In this document: in pieces, positions 19,992 through 29,414 of the stretch
How positions within the stretch are numbered: position 1 is the first letter of the stretch
Layout of the letters: each line of letters opens with the position of its first letter
NCBI GenBank assembly: GCA_036940085.1
Contig: JALLBK010000369.1
Span: 1 to 37,166 of the forward strand
DNA from: Discostella pseudostelligera
Lineage: Eukaryota; Bacillariophyta; Thalassiosirophyceae; Thalassiosirales; Thalassiosiraceae
DNA length: 37,166 bases
Direction: 5' to 3'
The notes under the pieces: generated by a model
What the model saw: the letters and a program-made list of their open reading frames with translations, nothing else
Databases searched by the model: none
What the model was told of the DNA's origin: nothing
Program-made: the position numbers and the translations under genes

Positions 19992-20324
19992 GCCGCCACG
20001 CCCGTCACCATTCCCATGGGCACGGCCGATCGAGTGGTGAAAACGAGAGTTAGTAACGATGCCGAAAAATCCTTCCTTCTAGGAATCCTAAGCTTCTTCT
20101 GCTGCCCTATATGCATCGGCCCTTACGCTATCCATCTTGGTGTACGCGCTAAAAAGGAAATCAAGGAGAATCCTAATGAAGTTACCGGAGAATGCAAAGC
20201 AAATTCGGGCATTGCCACCGCGTCCATCGCCATGATTCTTTCGGTTGTATTCACGATTATTTTTATCCTGTATTTCATGAAGGCGTATTCGGAAGCGGAA
20301 GCGGCGGCTATGAATGGAAATTAA
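19947..20324 (+). CDS. Small two-span membrane protein (DUF4190/CD225-like layout)
   Basis: A 125-residue protein with a soluble N-terminus of ~40 residues and two hydrophobic segments. The first is SFLLGILSFFCCPICIGPYA and the second TASIAMILSVVFTIIFILYF. They are separated by a charged loop (RAKKEIKENPNEVTGECKAN). A cysteine pair sits at the end of the first span, followed by a G-rich turn and an acidic/basic loop. This resembles DUF4190 or CD225-type small membrane proteins, but it is a layout match, not a firm family call. Two consecutive ATG codons (19947 and 19950) could start it. The upstream leader is duplicated at 19612. Confidence 0.6.
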   Translation: MMSDDKMIDQSYPTAAATPVTIPMGTADRVVKTRVSNDAEKSFLLGILSFFCCPICIGPYAIHLGVRAKKEIKENPNEVTGECKANSGIATASIAMILSVVFTIIFILYFMKAYSEAEAAAMNGN

Positions 20325-20786
20325 TCCGTCGGTCAATTTGCAATTCGTCGCAAGGATCGAGATTTTGTGTGTGCAAACCAATCGTAGTGTCAAAAATTAA
20401 AGTGGGCAGTTTGATACTTGAAAGTATGTTGTTGCTTTTGCATCTTCTTCTAGTAAATCCGTTTCCTCTTTGCCTCCTCGTCTTCAAAATAATAGTGCTT
20501 CGGCATCATGGTTCTCAAATTGTACATCGATGGATCTCATATGCTGTCTGTGGTCATCGGCGTCAGCGATGTCCCAACAAACCGAATCATCATTCCAGTA
20601 GTCATGTCGTTGTCCAAGCATCGAGTTAAGTGCCACATACGCCACCTATCTCCCCAATGATGAGCACACTCACAATCGGACAACAGCTGGATTTCGATTT
20701 GCAGTGGTAGATTGAATTATCTCTGCGTACATTCTTCGTCTGTCAGCTATTGTAAAACATTGCTTCATTCTGGATGGTATCTATTG

Positions 20787-20853
20787 TCGAGCAGTGCATG
20801 TGAATCGATAGCTCACATAATTCACACTGCTTCATTCGAGCAGTGCATGTGAA
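20787..20853 (+). repeat. Pair of 18-bp direct repeats
   Basis: TCGAGCAGTGCATGTGAA occurs at 20787-20804 and 20836-20853 (49-bp period). Related TGCTTCATTC boxes precede each copy (about 20761 and 20828). This looks like a diverged local tandem duplication in the 726-bp gap between convergent genes (20325-21050). I see nothing else in that gap. Confidence 0.75.
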
Positions 20854-21050
20854 ACGCTAGCTTCCCTACTTCGTAGTGAAATAGAGAAATGTCGGTAACA
20901 GGCCCATTCGAGTATTGTTGTGTGTTGGCGTTATCCCGTTCGCTCCTCTGTATGAATACCAAGCATACCACCGAAATCTGCGATCGATCAATCACTTCAA
21001 CTCAAACTAGGTGATATCGATGCTGCCTTTCCGTTTGCCAAGCTCGCCAA

Positions 21051-23045
21051 TTAGTTCGGTCTTGTCAGATGCAATCGTACCATGCTGTGACAGAATCGCT
21101 GAAGCTGCTCGTCGCTATGGGAAACCATAACAATAGTAGCATTCCTCTCAACTAGCGTCTTCTCAATCAACATTGTCGTTTGTGCATCACATGACGACGT
21201 TGGTTCGTCTAATAGCATGAGCTGTGGTTGGAGAGCTAAAGCGATTGCCAAAGATAGTCGTTGCGCTTCACCACCTGATACATCGTCCCACGGTTGGTCC
21301 CATGTTTTGGCAGGAAGGTTCCAATCCTGTGCTATCTCCATGGGCGACTGCAGAGTGTGGTCGTTTCTTTTTGAGTGAAGTTGCGATCGATAGCCCAATA
21401 TCTCATGGTAAAAGTCCCTCGGGCTCCCAGTGAGTGTTGGCCTATCCTGACACACCCACATGACCTCTGATCGCCAACATGCTGGTAGAATATTATCGAA
21501 TGATTGACCCTGCAATGAAATGGTATTGTTTGTGTCTATTGTTTTGTGCCCAGGCGACAAAGGATCAAGCCTAGCAAGTGCACGAAGTAATTGACTCTTT
21601 CCAATCCCAGACACTCCACTAATTCCGATTCGATCGCCATCTCGGATCTCAAGAAACGGAACGTGTAAGTATGTGGATTCTACAGTAAGTTGGTTCACTT
21701 GTAGAATGGGATTAGCGGGCTCTTTCTCAGAGTTGGCTTTGCTGACAAAACTGTACATCGAGTGCTGTCGCGGTTCAGAAAATTGGGTAATCTTTCGATC
21801 GATGTCGTCAGCGCTATTTGTCCGTAGGAGTCCAGGAATCTGCCTCCAAGGAACCAATGCTTGACGTCGCAAGTCAAACATTCGTGCAGTGAGGATTAAC
21901 GCTAGAAATGTAGCAGTTAATGTCCTCGATGCAGCAATGGCGAAGTAGATCATGGACTGATGGGCCGCCGCAGCTGCCGGAGACTGTCCACCAAGTATTT
22001 GACCAGTCATCATTCCTGTACCCATAGTTATTATTTGAGCAAAATATTTGGAGAGAACAAATTATTGCATAGCAGATGACTCCTATCCATCTTCACTTAC
22101 CAGGCATAAAAATGATTCCCTTCGAATATTGTACGCATGGACAATTAGAAATGATTAGTCAAAACGCATTGACTGTCGGCAGGGAAGCACAAATCAACAA
22201 TATAATGGGATGCTTACCGCTGCAGCCATTGCATTTACAGTGGGCATCAAAGCCGCCTCAACCGCTTCTCGCACAGCAGGAAGGGCTGCTTCCCAGACAT
22301 TTGCTCCTCGTGCCAATCGCAACTCCACTCGCCCTCTTCCACCTTCTAAAAAGTTCCCAAGCAGTATCGACATACCGAGAGTTGTAGCCGACAACGCACT
22401 TCCAAATAACATACCAGCTATGGGTATAATGGTCTGAGCATTCACACTCATTTTCGTTCGAGAAAATGGTGGATGTAAAACAAACGCCACGAGATGGGCA
22501 AGAGTCAATCCAACGCCCCCGAAAATGGCCAAGAAACAATCTCTCATTTGCCCTTTGTATCTGTATTTACTTCGAGATTTCGCCTCCCTCGACGCTAGGA
22601 TTGCCACAATTGTAATCCATGAAGCGATTCTCCACGGTGATGTAGATGCAAATGCAAATAATGGCGTTAAGACGAATAATCCCATGACGACGAGTTGGAC
22701 CGACATGCGCGTTGCGGATATAATTATTCGCGACGATTGCGCCTTCAGATTTAACATGTGTAGAAGTGACGCGGTCAGTATTATGGTCGACATGGACGAG
22801 GTAAGTTGCGCGGGGTTGAGTGATGATGAAGAAGTGGGCAATTCTGCCTGGACGGACAGCCATGATTTTATTGGAAATGGCAACGCCGCGAGCGTCATCG
22901 TCGACTTGTAGGGCGGCCTTTTCAGTCCAGCGGCAGCTGTGCCGACACTCACAAAAGTTGCATCTCTTGGTGCCGATAAAAGCGAGCGCGAATTAGATAT
23001 GGCGAATGCAGACGATGGTGCCTGCATCCGTGTCCGCATTGTCAT
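21051..23045 (-). CDS. Fused ABC transporter: FetB/UPF0014 (STAR2-like) permease + FetA (STAR1-like) ATPase, three exons
   Basis: One polypeptide joins a permease to its ATPase; bacteria (FetB/FetA) and plants (STAR2/STAR1) usually encode them separately. Exons are 22218-23045, 22101-22119 (19 nt) and 21051-22015, giving 603 residues. The microexon encodes GIIFMPG and restores the conserved GIIFMPGMMTGQILGG of FetB. The permease (about 80-335) includes IPIAGMLFGSALSATTLGMS and WEAALPAVREAVEAALMPT. The ATPase has Walker A GVSGIGKS (416-423), Q472, signature VSGGEAQRL (528-536), Walker B LMLLDEPT and His582, so it looks active. The family handles iron export or aluminium tolerance; the substrate here is inferred only. 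A GTG lies upstream at 23066 directly after a stop, so ATG 23043-23045 is preferred. Confidence 0.88.
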
Positions 23046-23559
23046 CTTTGCAGCGGCAACTGCCACTCAGCAGGCCATGGTAATGATGAGGGTACGGTTA
23101 GCATAGAACCTAAAATAATAATTAATGGGTTGAGTGCGCGGGGTGTTGAGTGTTGATGCAGGGGTAATGACTGGTATTGATCTGTATTGATGGCCTCCCA
23201 CCAAATCCAAACCCTTTATGTCTCCCGCCAAAACTCCCTGCCACGTGCGGGGTCTCCCGCCACGTGTAAGGGTTCCCTGCCACACTACATACTCCTACCA
23301 ATGATTTCTTTTAGGTTAAGTGTGTTCATCATGTATTATCGTTGAGTGTTGAGTATCGATTGATGAGTGATCTATCACCTCCGCGAAGAATTATTGACAT
23401 CAATAACAGTCGTCGATTTCGGTACCCCCCCCCCTATCGGGACAATTCAAAGTCCGACCCCTTAATACGCAGATCATCAACCGATTTGATCAGACTCAAT
23501 GAATAGATGAAATATGAACCTTCCTTGCATTTGAATGGTAATGGTAACGCACACCTTCA
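23046..23559. promoter_or_regulatory. ABC transporter upstream region with reiterated CCCGCC/CCACGTG motifs
   Basis: Within 23222-23286 lie CTCCCGCC (23222-23229), CCTGCCACGTG (CACGTG 23242-23247), CTCCCGCCACGTG (23254-23266, the two motifs sharing a base) and a final CCCTGCCAC. This forms a dense regular cluster about 180-240 bp upstream of the minus-strand gene start. A run of ten C residues sits at 23425-23434. Confidence 0.6.
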
Positions 23560-24048
23560 TCACTTTTTATCTTCCACAAGCGCACCTCCACCAACCTGCG
23601 GCGAATTCTCCTTCCTTGTCGCATCCTGTAACAATTCCGTATCAACATCCTTTGGATCAATCTGTACATATCTCACCACACTCCCCCGAATAAAACAATT
23701 TTTAAGTGATGTCAATTGTGGATATCGATCTTGATTTACCACATTCACTGTTAGTAATTTGATGTTGAGGTATTGATCGACGCTATGGAGAGTGCCTGTT
23801 AGGATGACATCATTTTTTAGTTCGACGGCGACTTCTTTGCCCACGAGGGTTTTGAAAAAGGAATAGAAGAGCTGGGAAACGGAAGAAATAATAATGAACC
23901 CATTGTTGACGAGTAGAAAGAAGCGATGTAGAAAAAATATTGAGATGCATGAGATATGAGCGATGAGCGCAAATATAAATAGTAATGTCCGTACATATGT
24001 ATTAGCAAACGATTAAGTGCGAAGCACCACATGCTAAGCACGCACCAT
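23560..24048 (-). CDS. LSM2: LSm2, U6 snRNA/mRNA-decay Sm-like protein, two exons
   Basis: A subunit of the LSm1-7 (mRNA decay) and LSm2-8 (U6 snRNA) rings. Exon 2 (23560-23871) begins LFYSFFKTLVGKEVAVELKN, which is the LSm2 N-terminus lacking only its Met. The intron 23872-24045 (174 nt; donor GTGCGT, acceptor TTTCCCAG) places exon 1's coding part at ATG 24046-24048 alone, phase 0. The Sm1 motif contains GTLHSVDQYLNIKL and the Sm2 motif contains NCFIRGSVVRYV; TELLQDATRKE near the end is also LSm2-specific. Length 104 residues, close to the usual ~95. It is head-to-head with the FANCE-like gene. Confidence 0.92.
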
Positions 24049-24692
24049 AATTATTTGATATTGGTTGTGCTAGGTTCTTGAGAGTGAACGACGAACGGTG
24101 GAACGGTGCAGCTCGAAGTCGAGGAAAAAGCAACGAAACGGAAGCGACGTCCCAAATCCACTGGAACAATGATTAAATCCTGAAGATGGATGATATCTTT
24201 CTGAAATAAATGCAAAATAATATTGGCACGGATAGATGGCTGGCAAAGCGAAGGACGACCCGGTGAGGCAAGGCCGGCCCGGCGGGAGAGCGCGCGAAAG
24301 CTTTTTGTTTTCCCGCCATATCGACTTCATCTTCGTCGCCAAATAATCTTCCCGCCACTTTTGCAACTTGCGTCCATCCACCGTCCGTCCAGGATGACCA
24401 TGGCCGTGGCCGCCAGCCGCCACTGATTGACACCGCTTCGATACTAATACTAGATACAGAGAGAGATCACATCCCAAGCCAATAATTTCCAGAGTTTAGT
24501 TACTTGCCAAGATAATTCGTCCGTCGTTGGCCGGTTCCCGATTGGTCTTTCGTCTGCGTACCACCCGAACCAACACCAATCATTCACCATCATAAAAGTT
24601 CGGGAGGTGGTGGCCTGAGGCAAACGTCGATCGTCGTTGTGGTACGCATGATGTGAGTGGAGTGTGGGTTTGAGGGACATGAGACAACGACA
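24049..24692. promoter_or_regulatory. Bidirectional promoter LSM2 / FANCE-like
   Basis: A 644-bp head-to-head gap. It holds TTCCCGCC at 24310-24317 and 24349-24356, plus GGCGGGAG at 24281-24288 followed by AGCGCGCGAAAG, itself an E2F-like GCGCGAAA. Such sites fit S-phase expression of a repair gene (inference). Confidence 0.5.
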
Positions 24693-26894
24693 ATGTATTG
24701 CATTCTGGAGCAACCAGATTATCAGAAGTATCAAAGACTCACATCATGCCTTCATAGCAGCAAAATGCACTGCTTCCCAGCGTATGAAATCAAATCAGTT
24801 TTGCATGCATTGGCAGAAAAGTGCCAGTGCGCCAATATCCGCTCTGGAGCACAGGGTAGGAAGGTATCAAATAATGATCAACAACTAGATTCATTACCAG
24901 CGCCTCACAAACGAGTGAAACGATCATCGATCAATAACAATTTACATGTCATTCTACGGTTTGTGGACAGAATTATTCATCAGCGATATAAGAAAAGCAG
25001 CAAGTCAACCTGCACTCACGACGGCTCAATAGATGACGACAACAGATTCTTAGATCTCAGGTCAAAATGCTACTTTGGAATTCAGGATGCTGCCTTTCAG
25101 ATTGAGGAAGATATTCTTTCGTTGGCATTTGAAATAGCATTGAATGCAATACTTCATTTAGTCGAGAGTGACGATGCTCCGGGCAACTTATCATCTGTTG
25201 ACGGCGGGAAAATTCAATCAGCGTTGGACGATGGTTCGACCACCCGCGGTGCTCAAGTCAACAGGCTTCGTGATGGTATCATTCAAACGGCATTGGAAAT
25301 AGTTGATGTTGTGGTTGATGTTGACAGACAAGAGCGGATTGCACATCTTCGGCTTCAACGACGGCAACAGGCAAAAAATATGAGTGGTCTGATGCTATCC
25401 TCCGACAAGGCAACTGCTGTTACTACCGACAGGAGGCGGAAGTACGAACATCTACTGAAGACTGACAATCATCGAGGTAACAAAATCGACAAAAATCAAG
25501 CAAAACCTTCCTTCACTGACATTGAAGTTACGACCATCATAGAAGAAAAGTATTCTGAGCAATGGGAGTGGTTGTGTCGGTGGAGGACTTCGTTTGCCGA
25601 AGAAGAAAAAGCAGCAGCTTTGGGTCCACTGGAATATGATACATCTTCCCTGATCGATGAGAAAAAGGGGCAAATATCAACAGACAATTCTATCGTCATT
25701 ATCCGTCGAAATATTAATTTGTTGGACGACATGTCGTTGTCATCGGACGACTGTAATGTTGAACTGAATGACGAAACGACAATTCCCATTGCCACAAAGC
25801 TAGATTGCAACCTAATGATTGCACCCGCCGTTGACGTCCAAGCAACACCCGAGACCGAGGAGATTGTCTCGTCGCCATCGGCAGCACTCGATCACGAGGC
25901 ATGTGAATTACGTCTTACCTTGCTCGATATGCCACCGAGTGAATCTTCATCCGCGGAAGTCATTAGACATACAGTGGCTGAAGTGCAAAACTTACTTCTC
26001 CGTTATGGAGAGCTGGATGGCGCCGCTGGTATTCGTCGGTGTGGAGATATTATGAGAGGGACTCTAACGATCGATGATCATCGTACAAACATGGAACGGA
26101 ATGTCAACGAAAACACTGCACTAATCGACAACTTTCCATTGAATGAAGCAATGGTTTCTTCGCTAGTGACTGCGTTTCTTACTGATGCAACGGGTGCTAT
26201 TCGGGCCAAGGCATTCCTACGAGCCTTTGTCCTTCCACTCATAATGGATATGAACCCTTCCAGTGGATCATCCGCCGCCGGAGATAAAACGGCTCCACAT
26301 AATGAAGGCAAACCAGCAAGTCGGATGCTTACCTTACTATTGGCATCGTTGGCGCGTGATCGACCGACAGAGTGCGTAGTGTCAGTTGTAGTACCTACAT
26401 TAGTGTCAAGGCGGCAACTGCCATCCATTGCAACCCTTTCCGAAGCCTCGCCTGAACCCACTCGATTCCAATGTGAATTAATTTCACGTATTTTGCGAGA
26501 AGGGAAAGATTCCTTATCAATTCAAGCCATTGCTCTGCTCGTGGAGGAGGTATTACCAACGAGCGAAGTAGAGTTTGGAATGAAATGGACGGACAACACC
26601 ATGCCAGTGCTAACCGCTTGTTTGAATCGTCAGCCAAGTCTATCCGATGAAGTTGTTGTCAAATTAGCAGATGAAATATCGTACCATCTGACATCGTCAT
26701 CTAGTTCAACATCGACAGCTCAATCAGTGATGGCAAACAGTATGAAATTTTCAACACTGTTCCATGCCATTGTTACCAAATATGGTCCTCAATTGAAATC
26801 TACGGGGAAAGTCGGGTCATTAAAGGAATCCTCCACTCGTCTAAAGACTTTTATGAGCAAGACGATTGCTTTATCTTTGAAGAAGCTGTCATGA
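24693..26894 (+). CDS. Fanconi anaemia group E-like protein (FANCE C-terminal domain)
   Basis: A 733-residue protein. Its last ~250 residues resemble the helical-repeat FANCE C-terminal domain, which links the Fanconi core complex to FANCD2 in interstrand crosslink repair. Matching features are paired helices SRMLTLLLASLARDRPTECV, TRFQCELISRILREGKDSLS, VLPTSEVEFGMKWTDNTMPV, VLTACLNRQPSLSDEVVVKL, and near the end ANSMKFSTLFHAIVTKYGPQ. The pattern of W plus acidic loop, hydrophobic repeats and SMKF-x-x-L is characteristic. The rest is charged, poorly conserved and includes LHVILRFVDRIIHQRYKK. A GTG lies upstream at 24657, but the first ATG is 24693. The match is from memory of the family, hence moderate confidence. 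It converges on the PsbP gene with 68 bp between stops. Confidence 0.65.
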   Translation: MYCILEQPDYQKYQRLTSCLHSSKMHCFPAYEIKSVLHALAEKCQCANIRSGAQGRKVSNNDQQLDSLPAPHKRVKRSSINNNLHVILRFVDRIIHQRYKKSSKSTCTHDGSIDDDNRFLDLRSKCYFGIQDAAFQIEEDILSLAFEIALNAILHLVESDDAPGNLSSVDGGKIQSALDDGSTTRGAQVNRLRDGIIQTALEIVDVVVDVDRQERIAHLRLQRRQQAKNMSGLMLSSDKATAVTTDRRRKYEHLLKTDNHRGNKIDKNQAKPSFTDIEVTTIIEEKYSEQWEWLCRWRTSFAEEEKAAALGPLEYDTSSLIDEKKGQISTDNSIVIIRRNINLLDDMSLSSDDCNVELNDETTIPIATKLDCNLMIAPAVDVQATPETEEIVSSPSAALDHEACELRLTLLDMPPSESSSAEVIRHTVAEVQNLLLRYGELDGAAGIRRCGDIMRGTLTIDDHRTNMERNVNENTALIDNFPLNEAMVSSLVTAFLTDATGAIRAKAFLRAFVLPLIMDMNPSSGSSAAGDKTAPHNEGKPASRMLTLLLASLARDRPTECVVSVVVPTLVSRRQLPSIATLSEASPEPTRFQCELISRILREGKDSLSIQAIALLVEEVLPTSEVEFGMKWTDNTMPVLTACLNRQPSLSDEVVVKLADEISYHLTSSSSSTSTAQSVMANSMKFSTLFHAIVTKYGPQLKSTGKVGSLKESSTRLKTFMSKTIALSLKKLS

Positions 26895-26962
26895 AATACA
26901 ATTATTCCAAAACATACTAATTAATAGAACGGCTCCACTCATGCAACTGTTCGCTCTTTTTC

Positions 26963-27859
26963 TCACGATAACGGCTTAAAGCTCGTGACACATTCCAACA
27001 CCTCCGCTTCTCTAGCCGAATCATACTCAGTATCCTTGCTCTGCACCGTCAACACATACAAGAATCCATCTTTGACATATATTCGTGTAACAAATCGTTT
27101 TTTACCCCTCTTGCCATCGGAGATGTATTCAATATCATACGCCCCGCCCCCGCCTTCTTTGGGATCCTTGGCCAGAGTAACCTCAAATACCCCATCTCGA
27201 TTTACCTCAGCGGTGACTACACGTGCTGCCACCTCCTCGGGCGTACCAAATTGTTGAATGGAGGATATCCGTACCGGATCAACGGTAATTCCCAGTGTGT
27301 ATCCCCGTGCATCGGGTGGTGCAAAATTAATTTCATCCAAGTGAGTTTTGAGTGGTTTGTTCGAAGCAACGAAGGATGGTGGTGGCGTGACAGTGTAGCT
27401 GAATTGGAATTTGTCATTGGAGGATGTGCGTGTAAATGGATCCGAGGGAAGTCGTTCTGTGACTTTATCTGTCAAATCGTCGGACGCAAGTGCAGATTGC
27501 TGTTGTTGTGGAAGTAGTGGTAGGAAGAGAGATGTCATCGAAGCAGCTGATTGCTGGATAATTCTTCTTCGTTGTTTATTATATGTCTCTGAATAATCAT
27601 CTGATCCTCCGTCCGCATGAATGACCATGAATTTGTTACAATGTGGTTCTCGGTGCACCACCCCAAGACGAAGTCTCGAAGATGATGGTGATGGTGGAGT
27701 GTAGCCAATGCGAAATCCATGAGCGACGTTACAAACACCAATGGCAATAGCAATCAAAATGGAGCTAACGCATGACCGGAAAGCATGTCTGCGATACGAG
27801 CGATAATGGTGATGACAAGAGTGATTCATGGTGCTGAAGATGTTGTTCAGTTCCGCCAT
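26963..27859 (-). CDS. PsbP-domain thylakoid lumen protein
   Basis: A 298-residue plastid protein with a PsbP fold. It has a hydrophobic signal (SCVSSILIAIAIGVCNVAHG) followed by Phe at the cleavage site and a transit-like region rich in Ser/Arg. A second, twin-arginine signal follows (QRRRIIQQSAASMTSLFLPLL, ending near SALA), implying Tat export to the lumen. The mature domain contains FTRTSSNDKFQFSYTVTPPP, HLDEINFAPPDARGYTLGITVDPVR, TPEEVAARVV and the C-terminal YVLTVQSKDTEYDSAREAEV motif typical of PsbP-like proteins. It is likely a PPD-type or PsbP-like photosystem assembly or oxygen-evolving factor. It shares a 278-bp promoter with the PsbQ-like gene. ATG at 27857-27859; a second Met ten residues later is also possible. 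Confidence 0.85.
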   Translation of the reverse strand: MAELNNIFSTMNHSCHHHYRSYRRHAFRSCVSSILIAIAIGVCNVAHGFRIGYTPPSPSSSRLRLGVVHREPHCNKFMVIHADGGSDDYSETYNKQRRRIIQQSAASMTSLFLPLLPQQQQSALASDDLTDKVTERLPSDPFTRTSSNDKFQFSYTVTPPPSFVASNKPLKTHLDEINFAPPDARGYTLGITVDPVRISSIQQFGTPEEVAARVVTAEVNRDGVFEVTLAKDPKEGGGGAYDIEYISDGKRGKKRFVTRIYVKDGFLYVLTVQSKDTEYDSAREAEVLECVTSFKPLS

Positions 27860-28137
27860 TGGCCATGGTGGAAGCGGAATGGTTGCGTTGACGTTGATGA
27901 TGTTGATGGTGGCAGTTGGCAGTTTGGTTGATGCCAGAAAATGGCGGGAAGATTATCTTGTGACGTCAGATCAGTGTAACAAATGTTTATGGCGGGAAGA
28001 GAAGATATCTTGCTCTTGTGACGTAAGTCGAAATTGCGGGAAGGGAAGGGGATAGTGACGTCAGTCGACGATCGATCGGCGATCTTCGGCGACCCCACAA
28101 CAACAACAACAACCTTCACACTAGAGTTCTTCTGACC
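27860..28137. promoter_or_regulatory. Bidirectional promoter PsbP-like / PsbQ-like with three GCGGGAAG-TGACGT modules
   Basis: Three successive modules pair a GCGGGAAG box with a bZIP core downstream. They are GGCGGGAA 27943-27950 with TGACGTCA 27961-27968, GGCGGGAA 27991-27998 with TGACGTAA 28019-28026, and TGCGGGAAG 28035-28043 with TGACGTCA 28056-28063. Related TATCTTG sequence lies between the boxes in modules 1 and 2. The two flanking genes both encode Tat-targeted lumen proteins, suggesting shared light or cell-cycle control. Confidence 0.75.
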
Positions 28138-29093
28138 ATGACCATGACGAAGCTACGCACCCTATCCCTACTGTTAACTGCCATGGCAGCCGGCATCCAT
28201 GGTTTATCGTCACTCCCGCCATCATCATTGCCCGTGTCAACAAAACTATGCAGTGTGTCAGACGTTTCTACACAACTGTCCGCGTCGAACATGATGAATG
28301 ATAATGAAATCCACCAATCACCATCAACGACGCGAAGACACTTCTTCCTATCGTCAGCTACGGCCACCACCACCGCCGCCGTGGCACTTCTTCCCATCTT
28401 GTCGGTAATCAGCCCAGCATATGCTTCGGGAGGTGCCACCGCGGGAAAATACACAACCATACCCATTGCCAAACGTCGATATTATGGACGAGTGCAGGAG
28501 GCGGTGCATGAATTTTTGTTAATGGCACCGGCGGTGATCAAGGGCGATCTAACCGATCCGACAGTACAGGTAAATACATTTTCTCCACATTAATAATTTA
28601 TTTGTAAACGGCATGCCTCATTGTGCACTGATCAATTGCTGCTGCTGCTGCTGCTGCTATCACCCACGCCCGAAAGGACTTTTTCGACGTCACCAAAACA
28701 GTCGTCGTTGAGGGCAAAAAACGTGACATCAATGGGGTATGCACCAAAAAAGATGGTGACTGCAAATCGACCGACATTTATGATTCTCGATACAACGATA
28801 TGAAAACTACCATGTACCTCCTTGGCAACGCCTTTCGGATCAATCAACAAAAGGCGCCAGACAATCTACCTACCGTGAAGGCGGCTAAGAAATTCTTCAA
28901 ACAGATGAATTTATTCGAACGTATGGTTCTGAAAGGTCCAAAGAAGAATGATGCGGGTGCTGCGGAAATTTACGCCACGGCGTTGGATTACCTTGATGAA
29001 TACTTAGATTTGGTGGAGTTGCCACCGACCGAGTCAGGGCATTATGATAAGGAGTTTTCGACGTTGGTGGGTGAGAGTAGTCGAATCACATAA
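28138..29093 (+). CDS. PsbQ/Psb31-like thylakoid lumen protein, two exons
   Basis: Exons 28138-28569 and 28677-29093 flank a 107-nt intron (donor GTAAAT, acceptor AAAG, phase 0), which carries a GCT trinucleotide repeat. The product is 282 residues. An N-terminal signal (LRTLSLLLTAMAAGIHG) is followed by a transit region, then twin-Arg TRRHFFLSSATATTTAAV ending AYA before SGG, so the protein goes to the lumen by Tat. The mature part is helical: YYGRVQEAVHEFLLMAPAVI, MYLLGNAFRINQQKAP, VKAAKKFFKQMNLFERMVL and AEIYATALDYLDEYLDLVEL. That pattern resembles PsbQ's helix bundle, where a Y-x-x-A/T-L-x-x-L-x-x-x-L helix closes the domain. It may be PsbQ-prime or Psb31 or a relative. The exact identity is inference. 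Confidence 0.65.
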
Positions 29094-29414
29094 GAACGAT
29101 TGCGAAAAGCAGGAGATCAGATTGGATGTACTGCAAACACAGGAAGTCTTTGGAAATGCGTGCATTGTAAAATATATCACTTGGATCATGAACGATGGGG
29201 TTATTTTATATTTTTGGAGACATGAAGTTGGTGGCGTGCTTGCTGCTTGCAGATATGTTATAAATCCATTTCTGACGACATGTGATGCGCGAGTTCAATA
29301 ACATTTTTCAATATTCTGTGCTTGCTGGATTGATTCCAATTAGCACTGTCCTGTATGCAATGATCCTATCCATGAGTATGTAAATGCCAATGTCACGTCT
29401 CACACACGCCTACT
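29094..29414. other. Convergent intergenic spacer
   Basis: The 3' flanks of the PsbQ-like gene and RNase H copy A. Apart from an open frame that overlaps the PsbQ-like stop in another phase, nothing is visible. Confidence 0.4.

Noticed and set aside
22016..22025. ATG at 22023-22025 as a separate gene start for the ATPase half
   Set aside because: This short segment is intron; splicing to the microexon restores a conserved FetB motif.
22525..22911. 128-codon plus-strand frame inside the FetB permease
   Set aside because: Antisense shadow of a strongly conserved membrane-protein frame.
23425..23434. Run of ten C residues
   Set aside because: Probably a homopolymer of uncertain length, possibly a sequencing artefact; no function can be assigned.
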